From Paenibacillus sp. LHD-117 (GTDB taxonomy: Bacteria > Bacillota > Bacilli > Paenibacillales > Paenibacillaceae), in NCBI RefSeq assembly GCF_030929555.1, contig NZ_JAVFVT010000001.1:248001-312000 (forward strand): a stretch of DNA of 64,000 nucleotides. The letters run 5' to 3'. The translations under genes and the position numbers were made by a program. The number at the start of each line of letters is the position of its first letter. Within the stretch, counting starts at the first letter, position 1. Shown here piece by piece: positions 7,715 to 16,667 of this stretch. The notes beneath the pieces were generated by a model. It saw nothing but the letters and a program-made list of their open reading frames with translations. It did not search any database and had not been told where the DNA came from.

Positions 7715-10039
7715 ATGGCGAAAGCTTCGGCGCAAGTTGCATGTCAGACTACGCTACTCGATGGCCTTTTCAAGAAATCGCAAGCAACGGGAAAGGACTA
7801 TCTGCATCGCTTAGACGTCGATCGTTTGGTCGCGCCCTGTTACGAGGCAGCTCATTTACGGCCGAAAAACGAACGTTACGGCGGCTGGGAATCGACATCG
7901 ATCGCGGGTCATTCCGTAGGCCACTGGTTATCCGCCGCCGCGGCTATGTATGCCGTTACGGAAGATGAAGCGCTGCTGCGGAAGCTCCATTATGCGATCG
8001 ACGAGCTTGCATGGGTGCAGTCGCATGATTCGGACGGGTATGTAAGCGGATTTCCTCGTGATTGCTTCGACCGCGTCTTCTTTGGAGAGGGCGAATTCGA
8101 AGTGCACAACTTCGGTTTGGGCGGGTCTTGGGTGCCTTGGTACAGCATTCATAAGATTTATGCAGGCCTGATCGATGTTTATAAAATGACTGGAATCGAA
8201 AAAGCGCTTCAAGTTGTCACCAAGCTCGCCGATTGGGCCAAGAAGGGCGCCGATCGATTGACGGAGGAGCAGTTCCAGCGGATGTTGATCTGCGAACACG
8301 GCGGCATGAACGAAGCCATGGCGGATCTTTACCTGATCACGGGAAACCGGGATTACTTGGAACTTGCGATCCGCTTCTGCCATCAGGCGATTTTGGAACC
8401 GCTCGCCCGCGGGGTAGACGAGCTTGAAGGGAAACATGCCAATACGCAGATCCCGAAAGTGATCGGGGCGGCTAAACTTTATGACATCACGGGTGAAGAA
8501 AAATATCGGAAGATGGCCGAATTTTTCTGGCAGGAGGTCACACGTAACCGTTCTTATATCATTGGCGGCAACAGTATCTTCGAACATTTCCGAGCGAAAC
8601 AATCGGAGAAATTAGGCGTCGAGACGGCGGAGACATGCAATACGTACAATATGCTCAAGCTGACAAGCCTATTGTTCCGTTGGTCGCCGAACGCCGAATA
8701 TATGGACTATTACGAACGTGCCTTGTATAACCATATCCTTGCTTCGCAGGATCCGGACTCGGGCGCGAAAATGTATTTTATATCGACGGAACCAGGCCAC
8801 TTTAAAGTATACGGCACGCATGACCAATCGTTCTGGTGCTGCACCGGCACAGGCATGGAGAATCCCGCCCTATATTCACGCGATATTTACCATCACGTTC
8901 GCGATGAGCTTTATGTAAACCTGTTTATCGCTTCAAAAACCGAGCTGCCAGACTTGAATATCATCCTGCGGCAGGAAACGGATTTTCCGCGGTCTAATCA
9001 CACGAAGCTTGTCCTAGAGAAAGCGCCAAACGAACGCTTCAAGCTTCGCATTCGTGTTCCTTATTGGGCAGCTGGATCGGTGACGGCTATCGTCGGCGAA
9101 TCGGAATGCTATTCGGGTACGGAAGGCGGATTTTTGGAGATCGATAGAATCTGGAATATAGGCGATACCGTCGAAATCACCCTGCCTATGGATCTGCACG
9201 TCTACCGCGCAAAAGATGACGAGAAGAAAGTGGGCTTCATGTATGGCCCGATCGTACTCGCGGGCGCGCTCGGTAAGGAGAAGTTCCCGGAATGCGATAT
9301 CGTGGATAATCATTTGAAACTGCACCAGCATCCGCTTATCGACGTTCCGATTCTCGTCACGGAAGAGGACGACGTGAAGCAATGGATCATGCCCGTCCAA
9401 GGCGAGGCATTGACGTTCGAAATCGATGCCGCAGGCGAGCCGGGCGGCCAGAACCTGAGGCTAATACCGTTCTATGAACTGCATCACCAACGTTATACGA
9501 TCTATTGGACGAAGATGAACAGGGAACAGTACGAGAGCTATGTGGACGTAGAGAAGGAAGAACGGAACCGGCTCCATGCGATTACGATTGATGTCGTCTA
9601 TCCGCATGAGCAGCAATCTGAAGTTGAACATGCGATTCAGTCACAGGAGTCTAAATCAGAGTATTCCGTTTTTGCGCAAAAAGGCTATCGAGTAGCAGAG
9701 AACGGCGGCTATTTCAGCTATCGGATGGCTATTGCGCCTGACAGGGATACTGTGCTTCAAGTCACTTACTTCGGTAGCGACGGTGCGTTCCATAACGATC
9801 GCGGACGTCATGAACGATCGTTCGATATTTTAATTAATGAGACTGTGATTGCACGTCAGAAGCTTGAAGCCCGGCATCCGGAGCAGCTGTTCGAGGTGAT
9901 CTACGACATTCCCGAACAACTTATGAATGGCAGCGATGATGTGGAAGTGAAGTTCGCATCGGCCGATGGCGGGTTTGTAGGCGGCGTATACGGCATCCGG
10001 ATGATCGACCGGCTAAAGAATGGGCAGTGGGGGAAATAA
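7715..10039 (+). CDS. Glycoside hydrolase family 127 beta-L-arabinofuranosidase
   Basis: GH127 (former DUF1680) retaining enzyme using a zinc-bound cysteine thiolate. Visible: GHSVGHWLSAAA near residue 70, and VETAETCNTYNMLKL giving Glu306/Cys308. FWCCTGTGMENPALY gives Cys375/Cys376. These match the Glu-Cys-Cys-Cys zinc set of characterised GH127. About 774 residues, longer than the minimal ~650, with a C-terminal beta-rich region after ~600. ATG 7715 is preferred over upstream TTG 7691 because GGAG at 7700-7703 precedes it. No signal peptide: acts on imported arabino-oligosaccharides. Flanked by AraC regulators on both sides. Confidence 0.92.
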   Translation: MAKASAQVACQTTLLDGLFKKSQATGKDYLHRLDVDRLVAPCYEAAHLRPKNERYGGWESTSIAGHSVGHWLSAAAAMYAVTEDEALLRKLHYAIDELAWVQSHDSDGYVSGFPRDCFDRVFFGEGEFEVHNFGLGGSWVPWYSIHKIYAGLIDVYKMTGIEKALQVVTKLADWAKKGADRLTEEQFQRMLICEHGGMNEAMADLYLITGNRDYLELAIRFCHQAILEPLARGVDELEGKHANTQIPKVIGAAKLYDITGEEKYRKMAEFFWQEVTRNRSYIIGGNSIFEHFRAKQSEKLGVETAETCNTYNMLKLTSLLFRWSPNAEYMDYYERALYNHILASQDPDSGAKMYFISTEPGHFKVYGTHDQSFWCCTGTGMENPALYSRDIYHHVRDELYVNLFIASKTELPDLNIILRQETDFPRSNHTKLVLEKAPNERFKLRIRVPYWAAGSVTAIVGESECYSGTEGGFLEIDRIWNIGDTVEITLPMDLHVYRAKDDEKKVGFMYGPIVLAGALGKEKFPECDIVDNHLKLHQHPLIDVPILVTEEDDVKQWIMPVQGEALTFEIDAAGEPGGQNLRLIPFYELHHQRYTIYWTKMNREQYESYVDVEKEERNRLHAITIDVVYPHEQQSEVEHAIQSQESKSEYSVFAQKGYRVAENGGYFSYRMAIAPDRDTVLQVTYFGSDGAFHNDRGRHERSFDILINETVIARQKLEARHPEQLFEVIYDIPEQLMNGSDDVEVKFASADGGFVGGVYGIRMIDRLKNGQWGK

Positions 10040-10058
10040 TGTTCTGCGCGGCCCAAAC

Positions 10059-10925
10059 TCATGACGGTTTATTTCGGCCTCGGTAAGTCCTGGGCGTTAC
10101 ACCAGTTAAGCTCTTGAAGATTTGATAAAAATGTCTCATGCCCTGAAAGCCGCAGAGCAAGGCGATCGCTTCGACGGTATCATCCGTTGCGAGAAGCAAC
10201 TCCTTCGCGCGGACCAGCCTTTTGGCATTGACGTAATCGGTGACGTTCATGCCTGTCAGCTGCTTAAAGACTCGCGAGAAGTGTCCGGGGCTGACGCATG
10301 CCTTGGCCGATAATGCCGCGAGGCTTCCGCATCGGACCGGGTCGCGATGAATGTCCCGCAAAGCCTCTTGCATCCACGGAGGCGCGAATCCGCTTGCCGG
10401 CGAGGCTTCGTCCTTCATAGCTGGATGCCGATACAGCTCAAGCAGCGTTCTTTGCAACCCAAGCCATAACGCCTGCCGATAACCGGGAGCCTTCTCCATG
10501 AGTTCGTTCGCCATGGCGTGGATCGTCGCTTCGATCCGCTCCCTGACCGGCACGGGCAGAACGATTTTGTATTGCTTTTTTTTATGGGCGATTTCGAAGC
10601 ATCTAAGCGGATCATATCCATCGATTGGCGAGACGGTTTGCAGGAGCGAGGGCGCAAAAAAGACGGCCGTAGACACGATCGGTTCGTCGGCGGACGGAAA
10701 CGCGCGGTGCACGGTATTGCCGGGGATCAGAAACAGATCGCCGGCTTCTTTCTCATACAGGGCATGGTCGATAAAAAACGTTCCTTTGCCCTCGTGGATG
10801 TATACCAGTTCGTACAAATCGTGCAAATGATCGGGAAGCTCGTTCTCCGTATATCGAACGCCTTGATAGACCACTTCCAACGGAAAGACCGGATCCAAAT
10901 AAAACGGTTTGCGAATCGGCTGCAT
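10059..10925 (-). CDS. AraC-family transcriptional regulator with cupin sensor
   Basis: 288 residues. The N-terminal cupin (LPDHLHDLYELVYIHEGKGTF, DLFLIPGNTVHRAFP) contains the His/Glu pattern of AraC sugar sensors. The C terminus carries two HTH motifs, CGSLAALSAKACVSPGHFSRVFKQL and VEAIALLCGFQGMRHFYQIF. Its 5' end faces the lactonase-like operon starting at 11058, with about 130 bp of shared promoter space, so it likely controls that operon. It is convergent with the GH127 gene, with only ~20 bp between stop codons and no obvious strong terminator. Confidence 0.92.
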   Translation of the reverse strand: MQPIRKPFYLDPVFPLEVVYQGVRYTENELPDHLHDLYELVYIHEGKGTFFIDHALYEKEAGDLFLIPGNTVHRAFPSADEPIVSTAVFFAPSLLQTVSPIDGYDPLRCFEIAHKKKQYKIVLPVPVRERIEATIHAMANELMEKAPGYRQALWLGLQRTLLELYRHPAMKDEASPASGFAPPWMQEALRDIHRDPVRCGSLAALSAKACVSPGHFSRVFKQLTGMNVTDYVNAKRLVRAKELLLATDDTVEAIALLCGFQGMRHFYQIFKSLTGVTPRTYRGRNKPS

Positions 10926-11057
10926 GCTGTTTGCCTCCTAAGCGGTGAGTATGCGCAATGCGACATCATAATCGGATATAAAATTGCTTATTTATGATCT
11001 TTCTATTCCCTATTATAGGAGTAAAATAAGAATTAACAAGATAGAAGGAGGCTTCCT

Positions 11058-11891
11058 ATGCGTATTGATGCCCATCAGCATTATTGGACGATGTCGCGTA
11101 CGGATTACGGTTGGATTACCGAGGAGCTGCCATTATTGTACCGCGACTATTTGCCCGAACATCTCGAAGCCCAATTGAAAAAACACAAGATGGACGGCAC
11201 GATTCTCGTACAGGCCGCTCCTACCCTCGGGGAGACGGAGTATATCTTGACGTTGGCTGACCGAACAAGTTCGATTCTCGGCGTCGTGGGATGGTTGGAT
11301 TTGTTCGATCCAAATCATCGGGAGCAGTTCGATCGGTTCCGGCAACATCCGAAGTTCGCGGGGTTCCGGATCATGATCCAAGACATGCCGGATGCAAGCC
11401 GAATACTCGAAAACTCGTTCGTGGAAGCGCTTCGGGAGTATGCGAAGCGGGACGTTCCCGTCGATCTGCTCGTGAAATCCGATCAGTTGGACGTGCTCTG
11501 CGAGCTGCTTGACGCGGTTCCGGGCTTGAGAGGTGTCATTGATCACATCGGCAAACCTCGGATCGCGGAGCAGGCATTCGAGCCATGGGCGGCGCAAATC
11601 GAGCGAGCGTCCAAGCATCCGAAAATCTATTGCAAGCTGTCGGGCATGGTGACCGAAGCCGATCACCAAACGTGGAAGCCGGAACAGTTCAAGCCTTATA
11701 TCGAGCATGTACTTCGCGTCTTCGGCTCGGAACGGGTCATGTTCGGCACGGATTGGCCGGTTTGTTTGTTGGCCGCGAGCTACGATGAAGTAGTGGATGT
11801 GCTGGAGGGAGCTTTGCCGGAGGAATGGGGTGAACAGGAGCGCGCCAATCTATTCGGCGACAACGCGAAGACATTTTACAAGTTGAAGTGA
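11058..11891 (+). CDS. Amidohydrolase-superfamily lactonase-like protein (L-fucono-/L-galactonolactonase type)
   Basis: 277 residues, amidohydrolase-2 TIM barrel. Signatures: MRIDAHQHYW at the start (metal-binding HxH), GVIDHIGKPRI near residue 157, IYCKLSGMVTEAD near 190, and RVMFGTDWPVCLLAA near 230 with the conserved Asp. RBS AGAAGGAGG precedes ATG 11058. First gene of a tight cluster with an aldo/keto reductase and a zinc dehydrogenase, the gene set used for L-fucose/L-galactose oxidation via sugar lactone. Hydrolysis of the lactone formed by the next gene product is inferred from that order. Exact sugar uncertain. Confidence 0.85.
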   Translation: MRIDAHQHYWTMSRTDYGWITEELPLLYRDYLPEHLEAQLKKHKMDGTILVQAAPTLGETEYILTLADRTSSILGVVGWLDLFDPNHREQFDRFRQHPKFAGFRIMIQDMPDASRILENSFVEALREYAKRDVPVDLLVKSDQLDVLCELLDAVPGLRGVIDHIGKPRIAEQAFEPWAAQIERASKHPKIYCKLSGMVTEADHQTWKPEQFKPYIEHVLRVFGSERVMFGTDWPVCLLAASYDEVVDVLEGALPEEWGEQERANLFGDNAKTFYKLK

Positions 11892-11928
11892 TTCACAGAT
11901 CATCCAATGTGAGAAATGGAGTGTCTTT

Positions 11929-12873
11929 ATGGAATATCGCCTGTTGGGCAAGACAGGACTGGAAGTTTCGAGCCTTAGCTTCGGCGCGTCCTCGCTAGGT
12001 TCCGTATTCCGGCAAACGGATGATGCCGAAGGTGTCCGTACCGTACACGCGGCTATCGATGCGGGCATTAATTACATCGATGTCTCGCCGTATTATGGCG
12101 CCACAAAGGCCGAGACCGTATTAGGCCAAGCCATCAGCCAAACCGCCCGCGATCGTTTTTATTTAAGCACAAAAGCCGGCAGATACGGGATCGATTCGTT
12201 CGACTTTTCCGAGTCGAGAATTCAATCGAGCCTGGAGGAAAGCCTTCGCAGGCTGCGGACGGATTATGTCGATATTCTATTTCTGCACGACATTGAGTTC
12301 GTGCCGCCGGAAATCATCCTGGAAGAAGCGATTCCCGCGCTCGACAAGCTGAAACAACAGGGGAAAATCCGATTTTCCGGCATTTGCGGTTTGCCGCTCG
12401 CTTTATTCGAGCACATGCTACCTAAGGTTCAAGTGGATGCCATTATTTCGTACTGCCATTACGCGCTGAACGACACGTCCTTGCTGAGGCTGCTTCCGCT
12501 CCTGGACCAGTTTGGCGTCGGTCTCGTCAACGCTTCGCCGCTATCGATGGGATTGCTCGGCACGCGCGGAACGCCCGACTGGCATCCGGCCGATGCGGAG
12601 ACGAAGGCGATATGCCTTCGCGCCGCCAAACACGCGGCAGACCGCGGATCGGACATCGCCAAGCTGGCGATCCAATTTTCGACGAGCCATGCCGGCATCC
12701 CGACAACGCTCGTCAGCACGGCCAATCCGGATAATATCAAACAAAATGTGGAATGGACGAATGAACCGATGGATGTAGAGCTGTTACATGAGGTCTTGGA
12801 CATTCTTAGGCCGATTCATGACCGAACCTGGGTCAGCGGACTTCCGCAATATAACGAAAATATAGAGAAATGA
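11929..12873 (+). CDS. Aldo/keto reductase, L-fucose/L-galactose 1-dehydrogenase-like
   Basis: 314 residues. AKR fold: MEYRLLGKTGLEVSSLSFGAS at the N terminus (written here only as family hallmark), catalytic tyrosine in YIDVSPYYGATKAE near residue 56, lysine in YLSTKAGRYG near 82, histidine in DILFLHDIEF near 120, and the cofactor-binding end TTLVSTANPDN. This subgroup oxidises the anomeric carbon of L-fucose/L-galactose to lactone. Lies 37 bp after the lactonase-like gene, and its stop region contains the RBS of the dehydrogenase gene. Confidence 0.85.
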   Translation: MEYRLLGKTGLEVSSLSFGASSLGSVFRQTDDAEGVRTVHAAIDAGINYIDVSPYYGATKAETVLGQAISQTARDRFYLSTKAGRYGIDSFDFSESRIQSSLEESLRRLRTDYVDILFLHDIEFVPPEIILEEAIPALDKLKQQGKIRFSGICGLPLALFEHMLPKVQVDAIISYCHYALNDTSLLRLLPLLDQFGVGLVNASPLSMGLLGTRGTPDWHPADAETKAICLRAAKHAADRGSDIAKLAIQFSTSHAGIPTTLVSTANPDNIKQNVEWTNEPMDVELLHEVLDILRPIHDRTWVSGLPQYNENIEK

Positions 12874-12881
12874 GGTTGCAC

Positions 12882-13901
12882 ATGAAAGGAATCGTATGCG
12901 ATGCGATTGGAGAGCTCCGTTTCACCGACGAATTGCCGGAGCCCGCGTTAACCGAGGGACATGTGATCGTAAGCATTCGGCGAATCGGCATTTGCGGAAC
13001 GGATTACCATGCGTTTAAGGGGAATCAGCCATTTTTCCACTATCCAAGAATTTTGGGTCACGAGTTATCCGGCGTCGTTGATCAAATCGGCGACAATAGC
13101 GAAGGGCTTGCGCCCGGGGATCCGGTTGCGATCATTCCTTATCTCCATTGCGGGAGATGTGTGGCTTGCCGTCGGGGCAAGACCAACTGCTGTACGAACA
13201 TGCAAGTGCTCGGCGTGCATGTAGACGGAGGGATGCGGGAGCGCATTTCCGTTCCCGTTTCGCATCTTCTGAAAGCCGATCGGTTGACATTCGACGAGGC
13301 GGCAATGGTCGAACCGTTAGCCATCGGCGCTCACGCCGTACGCCGGGCGGAGGTTGCGGCATCCGATACGGTTCTTGTCATCGGTTCGGGTCCGATAGGA
13401 CTTGCCGTCATGGCTTTTGCCAAACACGCGGGAGCATATGTCATCGCGATGGATATCAATGAGGAAAGACTTGCTTTCTGCAAAACTTGGGCAAAGGCGG
13501 ATCAGACGATTAACACAATGGAAGTCGATGCGAAAGATCGGCTGTCCGAATGGACAAACGGCGAATTTCCGGTCGCCGTGTTCGACGCCACGGGCAATGC
13601 GGGTTCTATGATGAAGGCGTTCGAGTTGGTCGCGCATGGAGGGAAGTTGATTTTCGTTGGCTTGGTGAAAGGGGACATCTCCTTCTCGGATCCCGAATTC
13701 CATAAACGAGAACTGACGCTCATGGGCAGCCGGAACGCCACGGTTTCCGATTTCGAACATGTCATGGAGGTACTGGGCAGTCGTGATCTGGATATCAGCC
13801 CGTTTATCACGCATCGCTCGTCCTTCGATCAGATGGTAGATTCATTTGGATCTTGGCTGAACCCGGAATCCAAGGTGATGAAGGCGATCGTGGAGTTGTA
13901 A
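12882..13901 (+). CDS. Zinc-dependent medium-chain alcohol dehydrogenase (sugar-acid/polyol dehydrogenase type)
   Basis: About 339 residues. MDR features in order: GICGTDYHAFKGN (catalytic-zinc Cys), GHELSGVV (His-Glu), the structural-zinc cluster CGRCVACRRGKTNCC, and the Rossmann motif VLVIGSGPIGLAVMAFA near residue 165. ATG 12882 is chosen over 12870 because GAGG at 12872-12875 gives normal spacing. In LgoD-like systems the enzyme oxidises L-galactonate at C5; the upstream pair would supply such an acid. The role here is inferred. Ends the operon before a strong terminator. Confidence 0.88.
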   Translation: MKGIVCDAIGELRFTDELPEPALTEGHVIVSIRRIGICGTDYHAFKGNQPFFHYPRILGHELSGVVDQIGDNSEGLAPGDPVAIIPYLHCGRCVACRRGKTNCCTNMQVLGVHVDGGMRERISVPVSHLLKADRLTFDEAAMVEPLAIGAHAVRRAEVAASDTVLVIGSGPIGLAVMAFAKHAGAYVIAMDINEERLAFCKTWAKADQTINTMEVDAKDRLSEWTNGEFPVAVFDATGNAGSMMKAFELVAHGGKLIFVGLVKGDISFSDPEFHKRELTLMGSRNATVSDFEHVMEVLGSRDLDISPFITHRSSFDQMVDSFGSWLNPESKVMKAIVEL

Positions 13902-13905
13902 TAAG

Positions 13906-13941
13906 GCGGGTCAGGCATACTCGAATGCCTGACCCGCTTTT
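13906..13941 (+). terminator. Strong rho-independent terminator
   Basis: GCGGGTCAGGCAT (13906-13918) pairs perfectly with ATGCCTGACCCGC around a short loop, followed by TTTT. Closes the lactonase-reductase-dehydrogenase operon. Confidence 0.9.
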
Positions 13942-14098
13942 CTGCGCGCAGAAGGTTTCATCCTTGTGCATCAATATTCTTATATGCTTCCGCACAAATC
14001 TTATATTGTCCTTCCGAGGCGAATGACTGTAAGATCATGGTATTGCTGAGATGCGATAGGATCTATTCTAGTACGAAAGAGATTCACATTCGAATAAA

Positions 14099-14112
14099 TG
14101 TAAGCGTTTACT
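14099..14112. promoter_or_regulatory. CcpA cre-like box
   Basis: TGTAAGCGTTTACT matches the cre consensus TGWAANCGNTWWCA at nearly all positions. Located ~40 bp before the sensor-AraC regulator gene, implying catabolite repression of the transport system. Confidence 0.7.
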
Positions 14113-14150
14113 AGAACGCGGACCTAGCCACATTTCATGGGGGGGATCAT

Positions 14151-16415
14151 ATGAAACGTACACCTATGATGTTGCAGCTTATCGTCATCTTATTTTGTGT
14201 CATGGCCGTTCCGACGGCGATTTTAACCTGGTTCAGCGGCGAGCAGACAATGCGGAATTCCGAGCAGGCCATAGCCGAATCCGCGCTTGCCGAATTAAAC
14301 GCAAGCCGCAAGCTCAATGAAAACGCACTGAATAACGTGGCCTTGAATACGGTACGGTTAACGGCTACCCATATTTTCGATCGGATTCGGCCGTACGAAA
14401 CGTTTGACGAGCTCAATTCCAATTTCAGCACGGTCAACAACGCGAGAGCCGTATTGCAGGAGTTGCTGAGCTTGAATCGCAGCGGCGAGGGCGTGCATTC
14501 CTCGTTCTTCCACCTCGGCGATTCGGACTATGTCGTGTCGACCGAAAAAGGAATCAAAAAGCTGGAACGCTTCGAGTCCTTGGAGTGGCTGGAGGAGGCG
14601 CTTTCCGCACAAAGGGGGGTCAGCGGCGTATGGTATCCCCGGAAGCTCGAGTCCAGCGATAACGTCGTATCGTACGTGCTGCCGCTCAACCGGCTGTCCA
14701 CCACGACGCGCGGCACGATTGTCGTCAATTTGAGGGAAAGCCAGATCGAAAACGTGTTCCGTTCGTCGGGCAGCGGACAGCAAGGGTATATGCTGCTCGA
14801 TTCGAACGGCAGCGTAGTCTCCCACAAAGACAAAAGCTTGCTGCTTAAGAGCGGCAGCGTAAAGCCGGTCATCGGGGAAATCTTAAAACAAAGCTCGGCC
14901 GAAGGTTACGCGTTCCGCGAGGTCGATGGCGAGCGGCTGCTCTACACGTGGTCGAAGTCGAGGCGTTTCGGCTGGATCAATGTCAATAGTTACTCCGTCG
15001 ACGACTTGATGGCCAGCTCCCATGCGATGCAGCGGAATATCGTGCTGCTGACGGCCGTCATTATTTTAGCCGGAACCGTGCTGACGTTTTTCCTCGCTAC
15101 CTGGGTTTCCAAGCCGGCGAGAGAGCTGGTCAGGACGATGCGCACGCGCGGCAATTTGGGCATCAAAGGCAAAAACGAGCTTGCTTTCCTCGACGCGGCG
15201 TTCAAGCGAATGCGGGAAGAAGAAGAAGCGCTCAATCATCTGCTCCATGCTCGCGAACAGGATGCCCGAAGCTTGGCGGTGCACCATCTGATCCGCGGCG
15301 AACATACGCCGCAGGCTGCCGAGATGTTTCCGGCGCCGAACTTCCTCGTGGCGATCGTTTCTATCGACTCCTATCGGAATTACGTAAGCAAAACCAATCC
15401 CGAGACGCGCAGCTACCATCGTTACTTGCTCATCTCGCATTGCGAAAGCTTGTTCCGGGAAGAGGCGTATGGGCGATGCGTCTATCAGGGAGACGGCTGT
15501 TTCGCCATCGTGATCAACTATGGGCAAACGGAACGCGTCAGAGCAGGCATTCACGCCGCGCTGTCCGCCATCCGGGACGAAGCGGCGGAGCTGCTGGAGC
15601 ACACCGTCACGATCGGCATTAGCAGCTCCGCGGAGGAGCGCGACGGGGTCCCGGAGCTCGTAGTCGAAGCGACGGAAGCCATCAAGCAGCGCATGATTGC
15701 GGGAAGCGGCGGACTATTGGTTTGGAAGGAAGAGAACGGCCGCGACAAAAAATACATCTATCCCGCCAATAGCGAAAGGCGCATCCTCAACTTCCTGGAC
15801 AATGGCGATCTCGATCACATACGAAAAGAACTGAAGCTCATCGGCGACGAAATCCGTTCCGCAGAATATGTATCCTACGATAATATCTTGTTTATCTATC
15901 ATCAATTGGCAGGCGTCACGATCAAGCACCTGAGAGAGAACAACGTCAGCACGGCGCGCATTTTCGCGGGAAGGGGCAACATGTACGCTGCGCTCGCGTC
16001 GATCGACACGCTGGACGAGCTCGAAGCCTACATTTACGAATTTTGCCGTGATATCGTGCAATATCTGGCTCGTACGCCGGGCGAGGGCAATCAGCACGGG
16101 GAGCGGATCATCAAATATTTGAGTGAACGATACCGCGAAGAGATCGTGTTCCAGGAGATGGCCAAGGAAATCGGCATCAGTTATTCGTACATGCGCAAGA
16201 TCGTCTATGAAATGACGGGCAAAAGCTTGATCGATTATCTCAACCTGCTTCGCATCGAGAAGGCGAAGGAGCTGCTTTTGGACTCCAATCTGACGATCAC
16301 GCAGATCGCCTCCGATGTCGGCTATTATAATGTGCAGAGCTTCAACCGGTTTTTCCGCAAATTCGAGGGCATGCCGCCGAGCGGCTATAAGGCTTCGAAA
16401 TATCGGACGTCATAA
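14151..16415 (+). CDS. Membrane-anchored AraC-family regulator with extracellular sensor domain
   Basis: 754 residues. Transmembrane helix near residues 5-27 (LQLIVILFCVMAVPTAILTWF). An extracellular Cache-like domain follows to ~285, then a second helix at ~290-315 (NIVLLTAVIILAGTVLTFFLATW). A HAMP-like linker and a middle domain come next. The C-terminal double-HTH AraC domain includes IVFQEMAKEIGISYSYMRK and ITQIASDVGYYNVQSFNRFF. This architecture is a one-protein alternative to YesM/YesN two-component control and is common beside LplB/LplC importers in Paenibacillus. It precedes such an importer by 250 bp and probably activates it upon sensing extracellular oligosaccharide. Confidence 0.92.
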   Translation: MKRTPMMLQLIVILFCVMAVPTAILTWFSGEQTMRNSEQAIAESALAELNASRKLNENALNNVALNTVRLTATHIFDRIRPYETFDELNSNFSTVNNARAVLQELLSLNRSGEGVHSSFFHLGDSDYVVSTEKGIKKLERFESLEWLEEALSAQRGVSGVWYPRKLESSDNVVSYVLPLNRLSTTTRGTIVVNLRESQIENVFRSSGSGQQGYMLLDSNGSVVSHKDKSLLLKSGSVKPVIGEILKQSSAEGYAFREVDGERLLYTWSKSRRFGWINVNSYSVDDLMASSHAMQRNIVLLTAVIILAGTVLTFFLATWVSKPARELVRTMRTRGNLGIKGKNELAFLDAAFKRMREEEEALNHLLHAREQDARSLAVHHLIRGEHTPQAAEMFPAPNFLVAIVSIDSYRNYVSKTNPETRSYHRYLLISHCESLFREEAYGRCVYQGDGCFAIVINYGQTERVRAGIHAALSAIRDEAAELLEHTVTIGISSSAEERDGVPELVVEATEAIKQRMIAGSGGLLVWKEENGRDKKYIYPANSERRILNFLDNGDLDHIRKELKLIGDEIRSAEYVSYDNILFIYHQLAGVTIKHLRENNVSTARIFAGRGNMYAALASIDTLDELEAYIYEFCRDIVQYLARTPGEGNQHGERIIKYLSERYREEIVFQEMAKEIGISYSYMRKIVYEMTGKSLIDYLNLLRIEKAKELLLDSNLTITQIASDVGYYNVQSFNRFFRKFEGMPPSGYKASKYRTS

Positions 16416-16427
16416 GTTTGAATGTCG

Positions 16428-16474
16428 AGCTGCCGCCTCGGCCTACACGGCCGGTGGAAGGCAGCTTAACTTTT
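16428..16474 (+). terminator. Probable terminator after the sensor regulator
   Basis: AGCTGCC (16428-16434) pairs with GGCAGCT (16460-16466), with an inner CGGCC/GGCCG stem, followed by TAACTTTTG. The stem is imperfect in the middle. Confidence 0.6.
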
Positions 16475-16584
16475 GCTACTACCCTTCAAATCTGATCCTT
16501 TCGCACCCGTCAAAGCGCGAAAAAGCCAGGAAAAGATCAAAAATGAAGGATTAAAATCAAAGCTCATGATTTACCGGTTGGAAA

Positions 16585-16598
16585 TGAAAGCGCTATGA
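16585..16598. promoter_or_regulatory. Weak cre-like box
   Basis: TGAAAGCGCTATGA keeps the left arm and central CG of a CcpA site but departs from consensus at the right end. It lies ~70 bp before the importer operon. Confidence 0.4.
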
Positions 16599-16667
16599 TG
16601 TGAGCAACCCGGAGTCTTCCGCAAGCGGCTTGAACCTGGGAACGTTTAGTCAAAAGGAGGTGAGACT

